A stretch of 64,000 nt of DNA, taken from the NCBI GenBank assembly GCA_963556195.1, contig OY744519.1, positions 33,623,801-33,687,800 on the forward strand, written 5' to 3'. The stretch comes from Sepiola atlantica. Its lineage: Eukaryota; Mollusca; Cephalopoda; Sepiida; Sepiolidae. The translations under genes and the position numbers were made by a program. Numbering within the stretch: position 1 is the first letter of the stretch; each line of letters starts with the position of its first letter. Below, one piece after another: positions 1 to 13,100 of this stretch. A model generated the notes under the pieces. The model ran no database searches. It saw only the letters and a program-made list of their open reading frames with translations, and was not told the origin of the DNA.

Positions 1-1045
1 TTACGCATCGATCCAGTAAAACTTTCTGATGTAAAAGAGAGCGAAATAGGCTTTTCGCATTTTTTCGCCAAACTGAGTGACCAGCAATTGGTCAGTATGA
101 GAATAAGGCTATTTATAATACAAGGGAGGTAATCTATTTGCATAGTGTACTTTTATTTTAGAACAGCGAGGACAACTGTCTGAAAAGAAATAATGTAAAT
201 GTTAAGCAAGTAGTTTTTGTGTTTTTTATATTTTACTTACCTCATATTATGGGTATCGATCATCTTACCTCCCTTTGTTTGGAATTACAACATCATAAAG
301 CACTCATTATTTTGACGTTAGTGAAGCATCTATTGTGAACTAATTCCTAAATATTTTGTGCAACCATTTAACATATACAGTTATCTTGTTAGATTTTAAA
401 AGTTGAACCTAAATAAGCATTTAAGCTGGTATATTAAACTTTTATTCTGACTTGCCAATATTCATTTGTTACTATTTTATCATCTTATTGGCACTATAAT
501 AACGTACTTCGCTACAGTTTATTTAAAAAATAATATAGTCCCGCCTGGGCAACTGATAATATGGAAACATTTTAAAATTATAACTGAAACAAAATCAGCA
601 AGGGGAATAACTCATTTTTGATTGAAAAATCTAAAAGGAGTTTTCTCCCTTACAACTACAATTTTATTTCTTTTTCTGTATAAGGTTAAAACATGTACTA
701 GAAAAGTACCATCAGTTCTAAATATTTAAAATCAAGTTTAATATTTATGCAACTAAAAGATGAAGACGTTGCCTGTACTGTAGTACATCAAGGGGAGTAA
801 CTGCGATAGGTCGAGCACATGGTAGGACTATTAGTTTAGGAGAAGTAAAAATTTTATATTAAACGAAAATTATTGAATGTGGCTGAGAGACGGACTACTT
901 GATACAGAAACGGCAAAAGTATGATTGCAGACCTACACATCTCCAATGAGATTTACTGAGGAAACCTAGATTTTATCCGAGTGAATTGTTCCCCATTTTA
1001 TAAAGGAATACTGTTTTTAAGATAAATGTATTTTTTTTTCTTTAG
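1..1045. other. BMS1 intron, mostly unassigned
   Basis: No exon is recognised here. Bases of about 350-660 are an inverted copy of about 32350-32640, so this is a dispersed repeat of about 300 bp. Short AAGGGAGGTAA and GGGGAGTAACT motifs, common in molluscan repeats, recur at about 122, 602 and 791. Confidence 0.6.
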
Positions 1046-1187
1046 CTTGAAAAAGATTCAAATTTGCTATCGGAATCTGACGACGATGATGATGATGACT
1101 ACGGTAATTCAGAAAAAAGTGAAGATACTGATGATGATGATGAAGATGATGAATCTGATGATAAAGAAGAAGAAGAAGAAGAAGAAG
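1046..1187 (+). CDS. BMS1: BMS1 exon A (acidic linker)
   Basis: The exon starts after a pyrimidine-rich TTTCTTTAG acceptor and ends at the donor G|GTAAGC. It is 142 nt, begins in phase 0 and ends in phase 1. It encodes [12 protein letters not shown] followed by Asp runs and a final run of seven Glu, the low-complexity acidic linker between the two halves of BMS1. The GAT/GAA repeats make its length prone to variation. Confidence 0.85.
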
Positions 1188-4100
1188 GTAAGCTATTAAT
1201 GATGGTTATATTTTTTGGTTGATAGAGAAGTGCTCCAAATAGGTGACTTGCATTGTTGAACACTGGTTTGATTCCTGAATCAACGCTCCATTTCTTAGTT
1301 GTTACTCTTGAAACGAACACTCTTCCTCATCTTAATGAGTATTTATTTACTCCTCTCCAGGAGTTAGGCACAAGGCCAGTTTTATCTTACTCCCACAAGT
1401 AAGATATGACCCAAGGTCGGGTCGAGAAAGTGGGACTTGAAAAGCTAGCGCCCGAGAGGTGAGCACTCTGGCCATTAAAAATTGTCTGGGCAGCCCCGTC
1501 GGCATTCCCCGGTAGGAGCGCCTCAGGCAGTAAACAATAAACTTACTCCTCCGCAAAGAGGGGAGGCGAAGCCTGGGAGGGTGGACCTCCTAGAACTACA
1601 CAGGACAGACCCATAGACCGGCGTAAATCAAGCCCTGAAGGCCAAGACAATACCAGTCTATGGGGTGCAGTATCCATCGGAACAGATACTACACTTTGAT
1701 CTTAGCCGCATCACCAGACTTTTGTTTAATTTGCGCAAGCAAATTTAAAGAAATAAAATTATGTCCTGACTTGTTATTTCTTGGTTCAGTGTATTCATTG
1801 CTTCCATACATTTGTCGGAGAGCAAATCATATATAACATAGGATTAGTGACGTCGGCATGAGAACACACACACTGTATGGAAGGAATGAATACTCTTAGC
1901 CAAGAAATACTAACACCGGACAAAAGATATATTGGGAAATAACAAATGACACTGGTGTCTTGTTTACTTTCATTTAAAAAATTTTGGTCATGCAAATTAA
2001 ACAAAAGCTTGGTGATACTATTTATTAAGACAAGGCAGCGTGTTCGTTTCCAATGATTGCCTTGGTTGCTACACTTTGTTAGTGTTAGATATCAAAGGGA
2101 GGGGATGTTAACATGTGAGATCTTAAGAGTTGAAAGAACATATGTGATTGTGATGTCATGCAAGAATTAGAGTAGGTAACTTTTTTTTATTACTCTCACG
2201 AACGGTTGAACTAGGCTCTCTCTTTTTTTCTCATCCACTTACGTGGTCCCAGGCTAAACTGCCTTGGACTCTATTGGGCAAGGTGTTCGACACCACCCCG
2301 ACCCCAAAATCTATTTACCTTTTTTCTTTTTTTTTCTTCTTCTGCCTATCCTATTTCCCAACCTTATTGACTTAAATTGTCTATTCACACATTTAAAGAA
2401 AGGTGTAAGATCTAGTGCCATACAATTCAGTCGATGCACATTATGAGTCCACAAAAAGTGTAGTGTCTTGTCCGGGAAGCTGGCACCAGAGCCCAACTAT
2501 ACTTGCAGAAGAAAGGCACACCCACTTGACTACCGACGTTGCACTGAGGTGAACGACTCTCTCTTTTTTCATCTTGGGTATATGTTGAGTACTTAGGGAT
2601 GGTCGCGAGTTTAACTCTACTATCAGGGTAAACTCAGCATCTGTTAAGTTTTACAAACTATTGCCAGTCCTGACATTGTGAGTTAGCCTTCACCTGGTAG
2701 TGAGAAGGATATCTAGCAGCTATGTTAGGAATGTGATGCTGTATGGAGGTGAGTGCTGGACATCCACCTAGTCCTCACTAACTCTTTTTCAGTGTAATGA
2801 AAGAGCAATAATAAGATGGATATACAATGTAGGGTTATATCAGATCTGATAGCTGTTTTTGAGGCTGAATATACCAAAGCTTGATGAGCTCCTGATGATT
2901 AATTGGCTATGTTGGTTTGACTATGTTGAGAGGAACGACTCTTGGATAAGAAAATGCAGAGACCTTGAGGTAAAAGGCCGAAGGAAAGTTGGACAATCCA
3001 AGAAAACTTGGATGCAAGCAATCCGCAAGGATCTTAGACAATGGAATTTGAATGAATGGAAACAATCCTGAAGAAAATGTCATACTTCTTACCAATGACA
3101 ATAAAATGGAGGAGGAGAAGGAGGATGATGATGATGATGATGATGATGATACAAGCTAGATAAAGTCATAGAATGACTATCTAAGATAGGGAAATTATAA
3201 ATTTTATGAGGAAAGAATATGCATGATTTAGAAAAAATGGTGTATACAGTTTGCTCATGATCACCATCATTGGTTTAACGTGGCATATGTTGGACGACTT
3301 TTAGAAATTGACTCCAAAACTAACCTATCTCTGTCCAGGTCTTTAGTTATCCTTTTTTCTCTCAAATCCATCCTTATCATTTCCTCCCATGTTTTCCGTG
3401 GCTTTCTGCTGCCAACTGACCCTGCTACCTCAACGGTTCTACATCTACTAATCAAAGCACTCGCATTCATTCTTTCAATGTGGCCAAACACACAGTCTCC
3501 TGGATGAAATAAAGGGTTCAGTTCGAAATTCATTACAGGTTCCCGAGTTCGACATAAAGATTCCCAAATTCAACAATCGGAATGACCCAATCTACCATTC
3601 TCATCAGTATCATTGGTTTAATGCCTGTTTTACATGCTGGCATGTGTTGGACATCTTTTAGAAAGTGATCTCCAAACTAACTTATCTTTGACCAGTTCTT
3701 TGTTTATCCCTCTTTCTCTCAAGTTCATCCTTATCACTTTCTCCCATTTTTTCTTTGGCCTTCCCCTGCTACAGACCCAGTTACCTCAACTATTCTACAT
3801 CTAATAACCCAGGAACTCTCATCCATTTTTTCAATATCACGAAACCGATGAAGTTTCCTGTTTTGCACATATCTTCCTACACTGTTCAGATGTATTCTTC
3901 CTCTGAGGTTATTATGTTAGATAATGGCCTGGAGTGGACGTATCTGTTGGGAAACATTGATTTGACTTGCGCAAATTAACGCGGGGCAGTCGAGTGCAGA
4001 ACAGGGCTTGTTCTCACAGTTAGAGCTGACTACTTTATCGTAGTTAGTTATTAATGTTTTCTTAACTATTCCTAGAGAGGGGTGGGAAAGGATTCTCGCG

Positions 4101-7100
4101 CTTGTCTTCCCTGAAGGGAAATATTCCGTATTTTTACATTGTGAATCGCACGTCCTCTCAGTTCGCTTTCCGAAACAGACTGCTAAAAACTCGCTTCTCA
4201 CGAGAACGAGTGACGTCACAGATCCCTTTGTTTCCCACGCAAGGCCCGCGAAGTCACAGAGCCTCTCGCAGGTGTAGACTGACCCCTGATCTGGGGTCTC
4301 GTCACACAGTAACCATGTCAGCTCTGACTGTGAGAACAAGCCCTGTTCTGCACTCGACTGCCTCGCGTTAATTCGCGCAAGTCAAATCGACGATTCCCAA
4401 CAGATACGTCCACTCCCACAGGGCCATTATCTAACAATTAGAACTAAGCCTGTCTTTTAAGACTCACATTATACATCCATTGTATCATTATTCTTTATGC
4501 AACACATATTCTTAACATTTACTGGCTAGATTTCACTTCCAAACATCATCACACTGTGTACACATGCCAGATAGACTTTTCCCTTGCTCGACAGCAGTAA
4601 CACTCTGCTGGTTAGTGATGGCAGATGTTCCTGAGCTTACTTCATTCACTCATAACTCTTGCAATCACACCATACACCATCTCCACCCTGAACACTAAGT
4701 TAACAAAACTTCTAGACAACCTCGATTGCCTTGTCATTCAAATATACTTAGTCCACATCTGAGTTTTCATCTATCTCCATTAGCTTACATTTCTTGCACA
4801 CAAACTTATTATCATCTCTTAGCTTACTTGTAATTTCACTAAATATTGTTAAAAAGTGGCAAAGTTCATACAATGATTATGGAAGAAGAGTTTCTTTATT
4901 ATGGTTGCGAGACATGGCCAAGAGGATGGTTGATTGGTGGAAGTTGAAAGTTTTTACAATGACTGCCTCCGTCACATCTTGCATTGCCGGCGGGTCAACC
5001 ATGGCTCAACTGCTGTTCATTGCCAACACCTCAATCTAAATTCTCTGTCATCTGTCCTGTTGCAGCGACATCTTTGATGGTTTGGATATGCAGCCTGTCA
5101 CTCGGACAGAGAGTTAATTTGCCATGTAATCTCACTACCTCTCTGCCTGCATGGTGCTAGCGTATCGGTGGACAGCAACCATCAAGGGGGACTTGTCTGA
5201 GGTCTCAGGTACACAAGTGGTCAGCCTTTGATGGTGGAATCGGAATTGGTTAGCCATCTTGTGCGACCATGCTTAGGATTGTCGTGCATGGGTTGTCATG
5301 ATTCGGGATGTAGTGTAGGCCAGGGAAGAAGCCGACTTAACTCAATTAGGGTGAACATCATTGCATCAACAATAATTTGAAATGAATAAGGAAATAAGAT
5401 AAGCCGGATTTTAGAAGCAAACAATATAGTTTGCTGTAGATATTATAAAAAGTGGGTGATGGTCACACGTTATTATGAACAAGTTATGGTTTACCTATTG
5501 AAGAATTTTATTTAAAAAATTATATTTCTGTAAACTGGAACTGAAAGTATGTTATGTTTTATTTGCTGAGAGTTTGGTTGGCTGATGTATTCACTCTTTG
5601 AGTGCTTTCTAATTTGAATAGTTGAAGATGTTTTTTATTTGTTATGGTTCAATTTTGAATAATCTTTGTTGTTCATTTTTCTTTTTTCCTGAAGGCCATC
5701 TCCATTGGAAGACGGATTTGCTTAAAAAAGCTTCTGCTTCTTTCCGGGAACGTCAGTTATCAAGAAAAAACTACAAGAAACTCATTTATGGAGAGGGTGA
5801 GTATTTCTAAGACTACCTCCACTGTGAAAACATCTTTATTTCTTTTTCATATGTAAAGAATATATATAACTAGAAGAATACCCGTCCCAGGAGGGGTAAA
5901 ATTAATTCCCTCGAACAGAAATGTTTTGCATCACTTTTATGTTCCTTTATGAAGATTAAGATCAACATATAATGCTATTAAACCTTATGTCTAGAATCCT
6001 TATTCATTTTTGATCAAAATCTATTACATGATTTTAATTCTAGAAAATGTCTAAAATTTAAGACTTATTTTTAAGAGGTCTGAAGAAAAAATTGAAATTC
6101 AGGGAATCTTGCATAATTGTTGCCTAATGACTATGAATCAAATTCAGTACAAATAGGAGGTTGTACCCATATTATGTCCCTTAAAAACCCTTTAAAATAA
6201 TCCAAAGAAACTGAAATTTGGTGAATATTTTTTATTGATGTCTAACACCTATTGTTAAAATTTCACAAAAATGGGAGGTATCTGAATTTTCACAAAGGCT
6301 TTTTTTTACTCATTTTACATAAAACTAAATATAGCCTACATTATGCCTCGCAGCTGTGTTCCCAAATTCATAACGATCAGTGAATTATTTTAAGAGTGAA
6401 TCCTGTACATACAAATATATAAACACATACACATATCTAACTTTATATAAATAGAAATATACAGAACTGTCATGTGGATAAAATAAATTTTCTAGTTATT
6501 TTTATCTAAAGCAAAGGGAAGTTAGATTTTCTTTGTAAGTCTGGCAAGATATCAGAAAAACTACACAAGATACACTTAGAAACCTTATAAAATATATCAA
6601 AGTATAAATTATGGAATTACCATAATTTGGGTAAATTTTGGCTATTTCTATTGTCAATTATATTCAACTAAGAAGCCTTTATTTCTTTCAAAAAAAAAAA
6701 CTAGTTGTCATACCCGGCGTTGCGCAGGAGTCTTTTACTTTCATGTTTTGTAAATTGACTTATAAAACAAAAAATTATCTTTTAGTAGGATTATTTTTTT
6801 ATTTTTTAAAAATATGATTTAAAAAATTATATTTTATTATTACGGCATACGCAGTGTGAGCAGACTGTTTTGTATCAACAAAATTGTTATAAGTAGAGTA
6901 TATCAATTTATTAAAGACAGTAACTTTTTATGTGTTCACTGTCGTGGGGGGAGGTAGAAGTGGCTACACAGTTTTATCAACATAGAGAATTTATATTTCA
7001 AGCAAGATTGAAATATGAATTAATAACGATACTTAGATAAAATATGTCTGTTACAAAAAAATTTCTGGTTGTTTTAATGAGTGGTGGGTGGAGTACTCTT

Positions 7101-10100
7101 TTCTGAGGGATAACAACTCTCCCCTTCTCCGAATCGCTAAAATAAAATATCGAAGCAGGTTAAGTATGTTTTTGATTTAAATAATCTGATTCATCCATTT
7201 TGTATGAATCGGATGATTCAATTGTTGGCATTGGTTTCCCCGATATCGTTCTAGTTAGAATCCTTTCTAGAAAGACATTGGGTACTTACAGGAGGGACCA
7301 CGTGAAGGTTGCCAACATCCTAAGTGAAAGTGTTTCTGCAGATCGAACTTGGAACACCCAGGTTGTCAATCCGTGTCATTAACCACTTAACTCGTTAGCC
7401 ATCGTCACCTCCCAATTAATCTGATGATTAACTTATTTTTAAATTTGCCTGGTTTTTGTTTACTGAGATTTATATTTCACTAATTAAACGTTTTTCAAAT
7501 TATTTTAACTGTTTTTTTTACTACTTATCACTAGCACATCATCGTCCAAGTTGTTAGTTGTTGTATTCTGCGCTGCCATCTCCACACACAGACACGTGCG
7601 CACAGGGGGCAGAATTCATCTTGATTTCAACTCTTTTTCGCCATTGATTACTCACATCCCTGATCCAATTAACCTTTTTTGAAAGTATGTTTACGCTAAT
7701 AACTTTCATGTCTCAGAATTATATTCCGTCTTATTTTATTTTTTTTCTGTGTATTTTTATTTCACTGTTGACAGACGAAACTGTATCGTCGGACAAAGAA
7801 AGTGACGATGAAGAAGTTGGAGGCTTGTTTCGAGTTTTACGTAAGAAAAATCAGATCAGCCGCTCGCAGAAGGAATGCCATGGGATGGATTGTTCCAAGT
7901 TTGTGTTTGCTCTCGTCCAAGATTGGTCGTTAACTGAGGTGAGTCGGACGATCCGGTGACTAACATGAAAAAGTAACTGGGTCATTTGAGACAACAGGGG
8001 CGCATGCTTTCCTTTAGTTTAGGAGAACAGATGAACTAACTTGACTTTGACTGTTAAACTTTGATTTAAGCCAAGATAGTTTTGTTACATAGCATGGGAG
8101 TGGTCATCGAGATTACTCTATCATCATTTAGGCCTACTTCTTAGTTCAATCATTTGTATCTTAATCAAGCTAAAATCATACCTTGTTGCTGACCTGTCAT
8201 TGTCATACGTGCATGTGTGTTGCTTCCTCCAAAGGCTAGCTACTATTTATAATAGCAAACGGACCCATCAATATTTCACAGTTTAAAGCCTTCACTTTTT
8301 AATTTTGAACAGGGTGTTATGAAAAAAAGGCCTATGGAGTAGTTTGAGGTAGTTACTCTGCGAGTTGTGAATTATTGTTATACTAGTAGGGCTACCCGGC
8401 ATTGCCCGGGGCAAAAATGTAACATATTTCTATTAAAACGTCTATCCCTTTACCTCTTTCTATTTGTCTCTCTATCTTTCCCCCCATTTTCCCAACTCCC
8501 ACCCGCTTTTTCTCCTTTCCCAGCCCATTCGTTTCTCTGGACATATGCACATAGCCCGCAAAAGCCGCTAAAAATACACCAAGACCTTCCATTCCAGAAA
8601 ACTGGAAGAATGAGCCAACCAACAATGTGCTAAGTATTTCCTAGATGAATTATCCCAGGAATATATAGATAAAGGCGGCTCTGTAGACTGGTTGAAAAGA
8701 GGATCTCTCTATTATGATCAGGAGAGAATGATAATGGCTGCTCAAGATCAAGGCTTTGTAGTGGAAAATAAAAACATAAGACCTACCCGTAATACCAGAC
8801 CAGGCCATGTGGAACAACAGAGTTAAAGCAAATGGCTGGTTTTATATGAAAGGAAGTACCGAATGATCATGTGACCTATTTTGCATTGCATGATGGGAGT
8901 CCCCATAAAGAGGACAGGAAATGAGAAAGCGATTGTCTTTGTTGGTTCATTCCCGATTGAGACCAGTGAAGGTGGAGGTCGGATTTGGTGCTGTCAGAAG
9001 ACTGAGATTTGAGTTCAAGTTGGTGTTTGCGGACTAGTGACTGTTTCGGACGACAGGCTTGATGACCAATGCCTTTAAAAAGATGAGTGGTTTCAGCAAC
9101 AATAACAAGTGCAGGTTCTGCCACACAGAAGTAGAGAGTGTGAGCCACCTGACATCCAGTTGTAAGGTTTTCCTAGGGGATGGCTATTATACAATGAGAC
9201 ACAACGGAGTGTGTAAATATCATCACTGGACTATTTGTAAAAAGTTGAATATCCAGTGTAGCAGCAAGTCTTGGGAGCAGTTGGAAATAATTTATACACC
9301 GTCCACTATGACTATGCAATGCCTACAGCTACATATCTAGAAGATGGAGCTGTTAAACCTGACATCGTAATATGGGACAAAAGGGAGAAAGTAGCAACCC
9401 TAGTTGAAGTTAGTGTCCCTAATGATGCTGAAAGGGAAAAGATTACGAAATACCAAGGTCTTGTGGCAGAAAAAATCTCGACGACGGTCGAAAACGCCCA
9501 AGAAATTCTTTTCAGCAGACACCGGAACAACACTCGCAAGGGACTCTGGATTAGTGCACACCGCCTTCTTCTCTAAACGTCTTCTTCTTCCTCATCTTCT
9601 TCTTCTTCTTCTTTAAAAGCATCGTCTTCCGCCTCCAGCGACCCGCTTTTATTTCAAACCGGACTCTCGTGTGCGCGAGAGAACACGAGATTTCACGTGA
9701 TCACCTGGTAATATTAAGCCACCAACGCCATCTTGCCATTTTTTGTGCTACCCAACCCTGCAAAGCGTGCACCGAGACCGTTTTCCAGGTAATCCCATAT
9801 TTTCGCAATTTCTTACACAGGTCTTATGTACGACATGAAAAGAAACTGGAATCTTAGGAAAATCTCCTTCATACCAGTAATTATAGGAGCAACCGGACTA
9901 ATGAAAAAGAATTTCAAAAGCTATCTGACGAGTATACCCGGTGAACCGAATGCAAGAGAAATACAAACAATTGCACTTAAAGGGACGGTTAGAATCTTAA
10001 AAAGATCTCTAAGCTGGAGTATCTGAAATAGCTGGTGAATGTCTGGTATCTGGTAGGATGCCCCATCTCCAGCAAAAACGGAAAGATAAGAAAAAAAAAA

Positions 10101-13100
10101 AATAGACAACTCTCCTTTATATAGATTTCTCGACGAATGAGGTGACATAAGGGAAGTAACTCCTTGATTAAAAAGTTTTAGAGTTACTTCCCTTTAGTAC
10201 ATAAAATAGCTGAAAAATCGATGCAAATGATGAAAACTGGCCCAGTTGACTCTCAAAGAATAAATTATCTTTTCTAAATTTTTAGATATTATTCATCCAG
10301 GGCAACGCCGATGAAAAGTATACCAACTTTATGGTTGTTTGTTTTGTAGTTTTAGCTGGACATACAGATACAGACAACTGCTCTTGATATAATAGAAGAA
10401 GATGGCATCACTCCTGTTAAGCAGGTGGGTGCTTGATTGGTTTAATGGATACTGATTCAGATTATGGATATTTTCTAAACAAATGGTTTTCTTGTTAGAA
10501 AGAAATAGTAATTGTACTATTTAATCCTTAAATGGGCAGAAAGAGTGATTCATACCTTTTCCTAATTATTATCATTCACTTTTCGTCTTGTCTCATGCTG
10601 AGGTTAGACGTTTCGTGAATGACTTCCAACTTTTCCTGTCTGTTGCCATTTCGCTTGTGCCACCCTCTAGGATAATGTTATCATCAACTAATCCCCTCCA
10701 TGCCTTAAGTGGCCCACCATGTAGCTTTAAGCCATCGACTTCAATTTGGCACACACTTTGAAGCGTTTCAGATGACTGACCGCGGGTGACGTGGCTGTAC
10801 CAGTTGAGATGTTGTGCAACATACTTTCTCATGGAGGCCTGTAGAGTAAGAACGGCAATTTTCTCCATCAGATGCGCTGCAGCTATGATCGTGTCGTTTT
10901 GACGTTTCGTTGTTGACCATGTTTTGCAGCCATACAAGAGTACAGGTCGGACATGTGTGTTGTATGCTGCCACTCCATTTTCCATTAAATTTAGTAATCA
11001 GTGCTTAGTTGTCTGACCAGTTGTTCTAGAACTAAATAAATTGAGATAAGAAGCTAAAGAGTTGGTATATAAGTAGGCTGGGATGCTCCATTATGTTTAG
11101 ATGAGCAAGTCTATTCTTTGGGTTCTGGTCTATCAGTGGATACTCGTACATAAATATGGTTTCATTTAAGCAAGAGTTTTCCTGTCAATGTCAGTTGGAG
11201 CTCTTACACAAGTGTCAATTTAATTCTACATGTTCAATATATTTTATACCCAGACAGCACTGTAAATCTGCTAGTTTGGGATCGGTTTTAATGACATTTT
11301 TGGTATAATTTTTAATTATTTTTTTGATAATTTATTAAAATAAAGTAGTCTTTTGTGAGTGGTAAGCCACAAATATGGAGAAATAATTTGAATAAAAACG
11401 ATTCTGTGTAGATCCACAATAATAATTATTTATTATATAAATACAATTGAAAAGGAATTTGAAATGAGAAGGAATTTAATTGTCACCAAGCAAACTTCGA
11501 TTTGAATGTTTCCATATTTATTCCATTATGGTCTGGCCGAATGCAGACAACCCTGCTTTCCAAAAATGCTTTTGGGAGATAACTTAAGGATAAAGAGTTA
11601 CTTCCCTTCGATTATCTTTTAAATATAAAATATCCGAAAGTATTATTTTTAGCTGCGATGAAGTCACCTAACATTTATAAAGAAAATACAAGTTGAAAAT
11701 TTATAATTCAAATTAAAAAAAAAATTATAATTTGAAAAATTATTTTTAATTAAAATCATAATATATTTAGTAAAACATTGTTTGAGTTTTGAGTTATATA
11801 AAAAAAATTCTTTATTAAAAACAAAATTTCTAATTAAGGAAAGGAAGTCAACATTCTAGAAGCACGGATCATAATGTATTAAAGTGAAATATTTTGAAAA
11901 TCAAACAATCGTGCAATTTTAAATGAAAAATTAATTTATTTAATTTTTTTTTTTTCGCGAATTTTCGTTGTAAATACAACTTTCTCAAGCGAGACTGTCT
12001 TATAGTGTTTGTTTTCTTCTTCTTTTCTTCCTCCTCATATTGGTGGTATTAATCCTGAGGGGTCGAAAACACGTCACGATCTTACGTTAAATAAATGAAT
12101 TTTTCATTTAAAATTGCACGATTGTTTGATTTTCAAAATATTTCACTTTAAAATTTCTAATGTTTTTAAATCGACTAACTCTTATAACAATAGTCAATTC
12201 ATAATCTTATCTCTGTAAAAAATGGATTCCAATGTACAGCCATGACAGAACTAAACTCTTATATAAACTCAAGATGTTTATTTAAAATATTAATTATTTA
12301 ATAAAAGTATTTATTGCAATAAGATACTCATACTTATTTACTTAATTGACATCCTGTTTGCGGTTTTTAATGCAAGGGACTCTTTTAGCCTGCTGGTGAT
12401 CATTACATGAACATTATCTTGAGAGATTTTTGCCATATTTCATGCAGTAATCTTAAACATTTTGCTTTTGAAGATTGTAGCCGCTACTCACGTCACTTAC
12501 AAGACTTTGTGGCCATGCTTATAGCTGCTATGTTTGCCGTGTGATACTCCCTGCAAGTGAGACCTGCCCTTTGGCCAAAGCAGATCTGCAGTGATTGCAA
12601 CACGACAACAGGGCAATGATTAGACAGATTTGCAATGTGAAACCAGAAGATGTGGCAACTGTACGGTCGCGAATCTGCTGGAACAGTTTGGCCTCACGGA
12701 CATTAATGTTATTAATAGAGATGGTTGGTATGGACACGTGGAATGCTCAAGTGGTGCCATCAAGATAGCTCAAGATTTGGAAATCCCCTGTAGGTAGGGG
12801 AGAGGTTGATCTAAGTTTTCTTGGAAATACCTGCTGCCGAGAAATTGCATAGTGTGGAAGCTTTCTGCAGTTGGTCCTCATGATAGAGTTTCTTGGAGGT
12901 GTGGAGTGAGATCTGCAATGTGTGCAGCTAGCCAGCTACTTGGACAGGGGATCAACAGTGTGGATGATGCCCCCTCAACCTGCACCTTAATAAAAAAAGA
13001 ACAGATAGTTGGTAGGTTCGGTCTAATATGCTCAAGAGGTGTTCATATATGGCGAATGACTTGCCTACAGAAGTTTTTTTAATCCCATTTTGATACAACC

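Noticed and set aside
1099..1320. Minus-strand serine-rich frame
   Set aside because: It is the antisense of the acidic BMS1 exon.
1347..1556. Similar 69- and 66-codon minus-strand frames at 1347 and 50337 that look like paralogous small proteins
   Set aside because: Both lie in the body of the U2-headed SINE. The similarity is that of the repeat, and there is no sign of coding selection.
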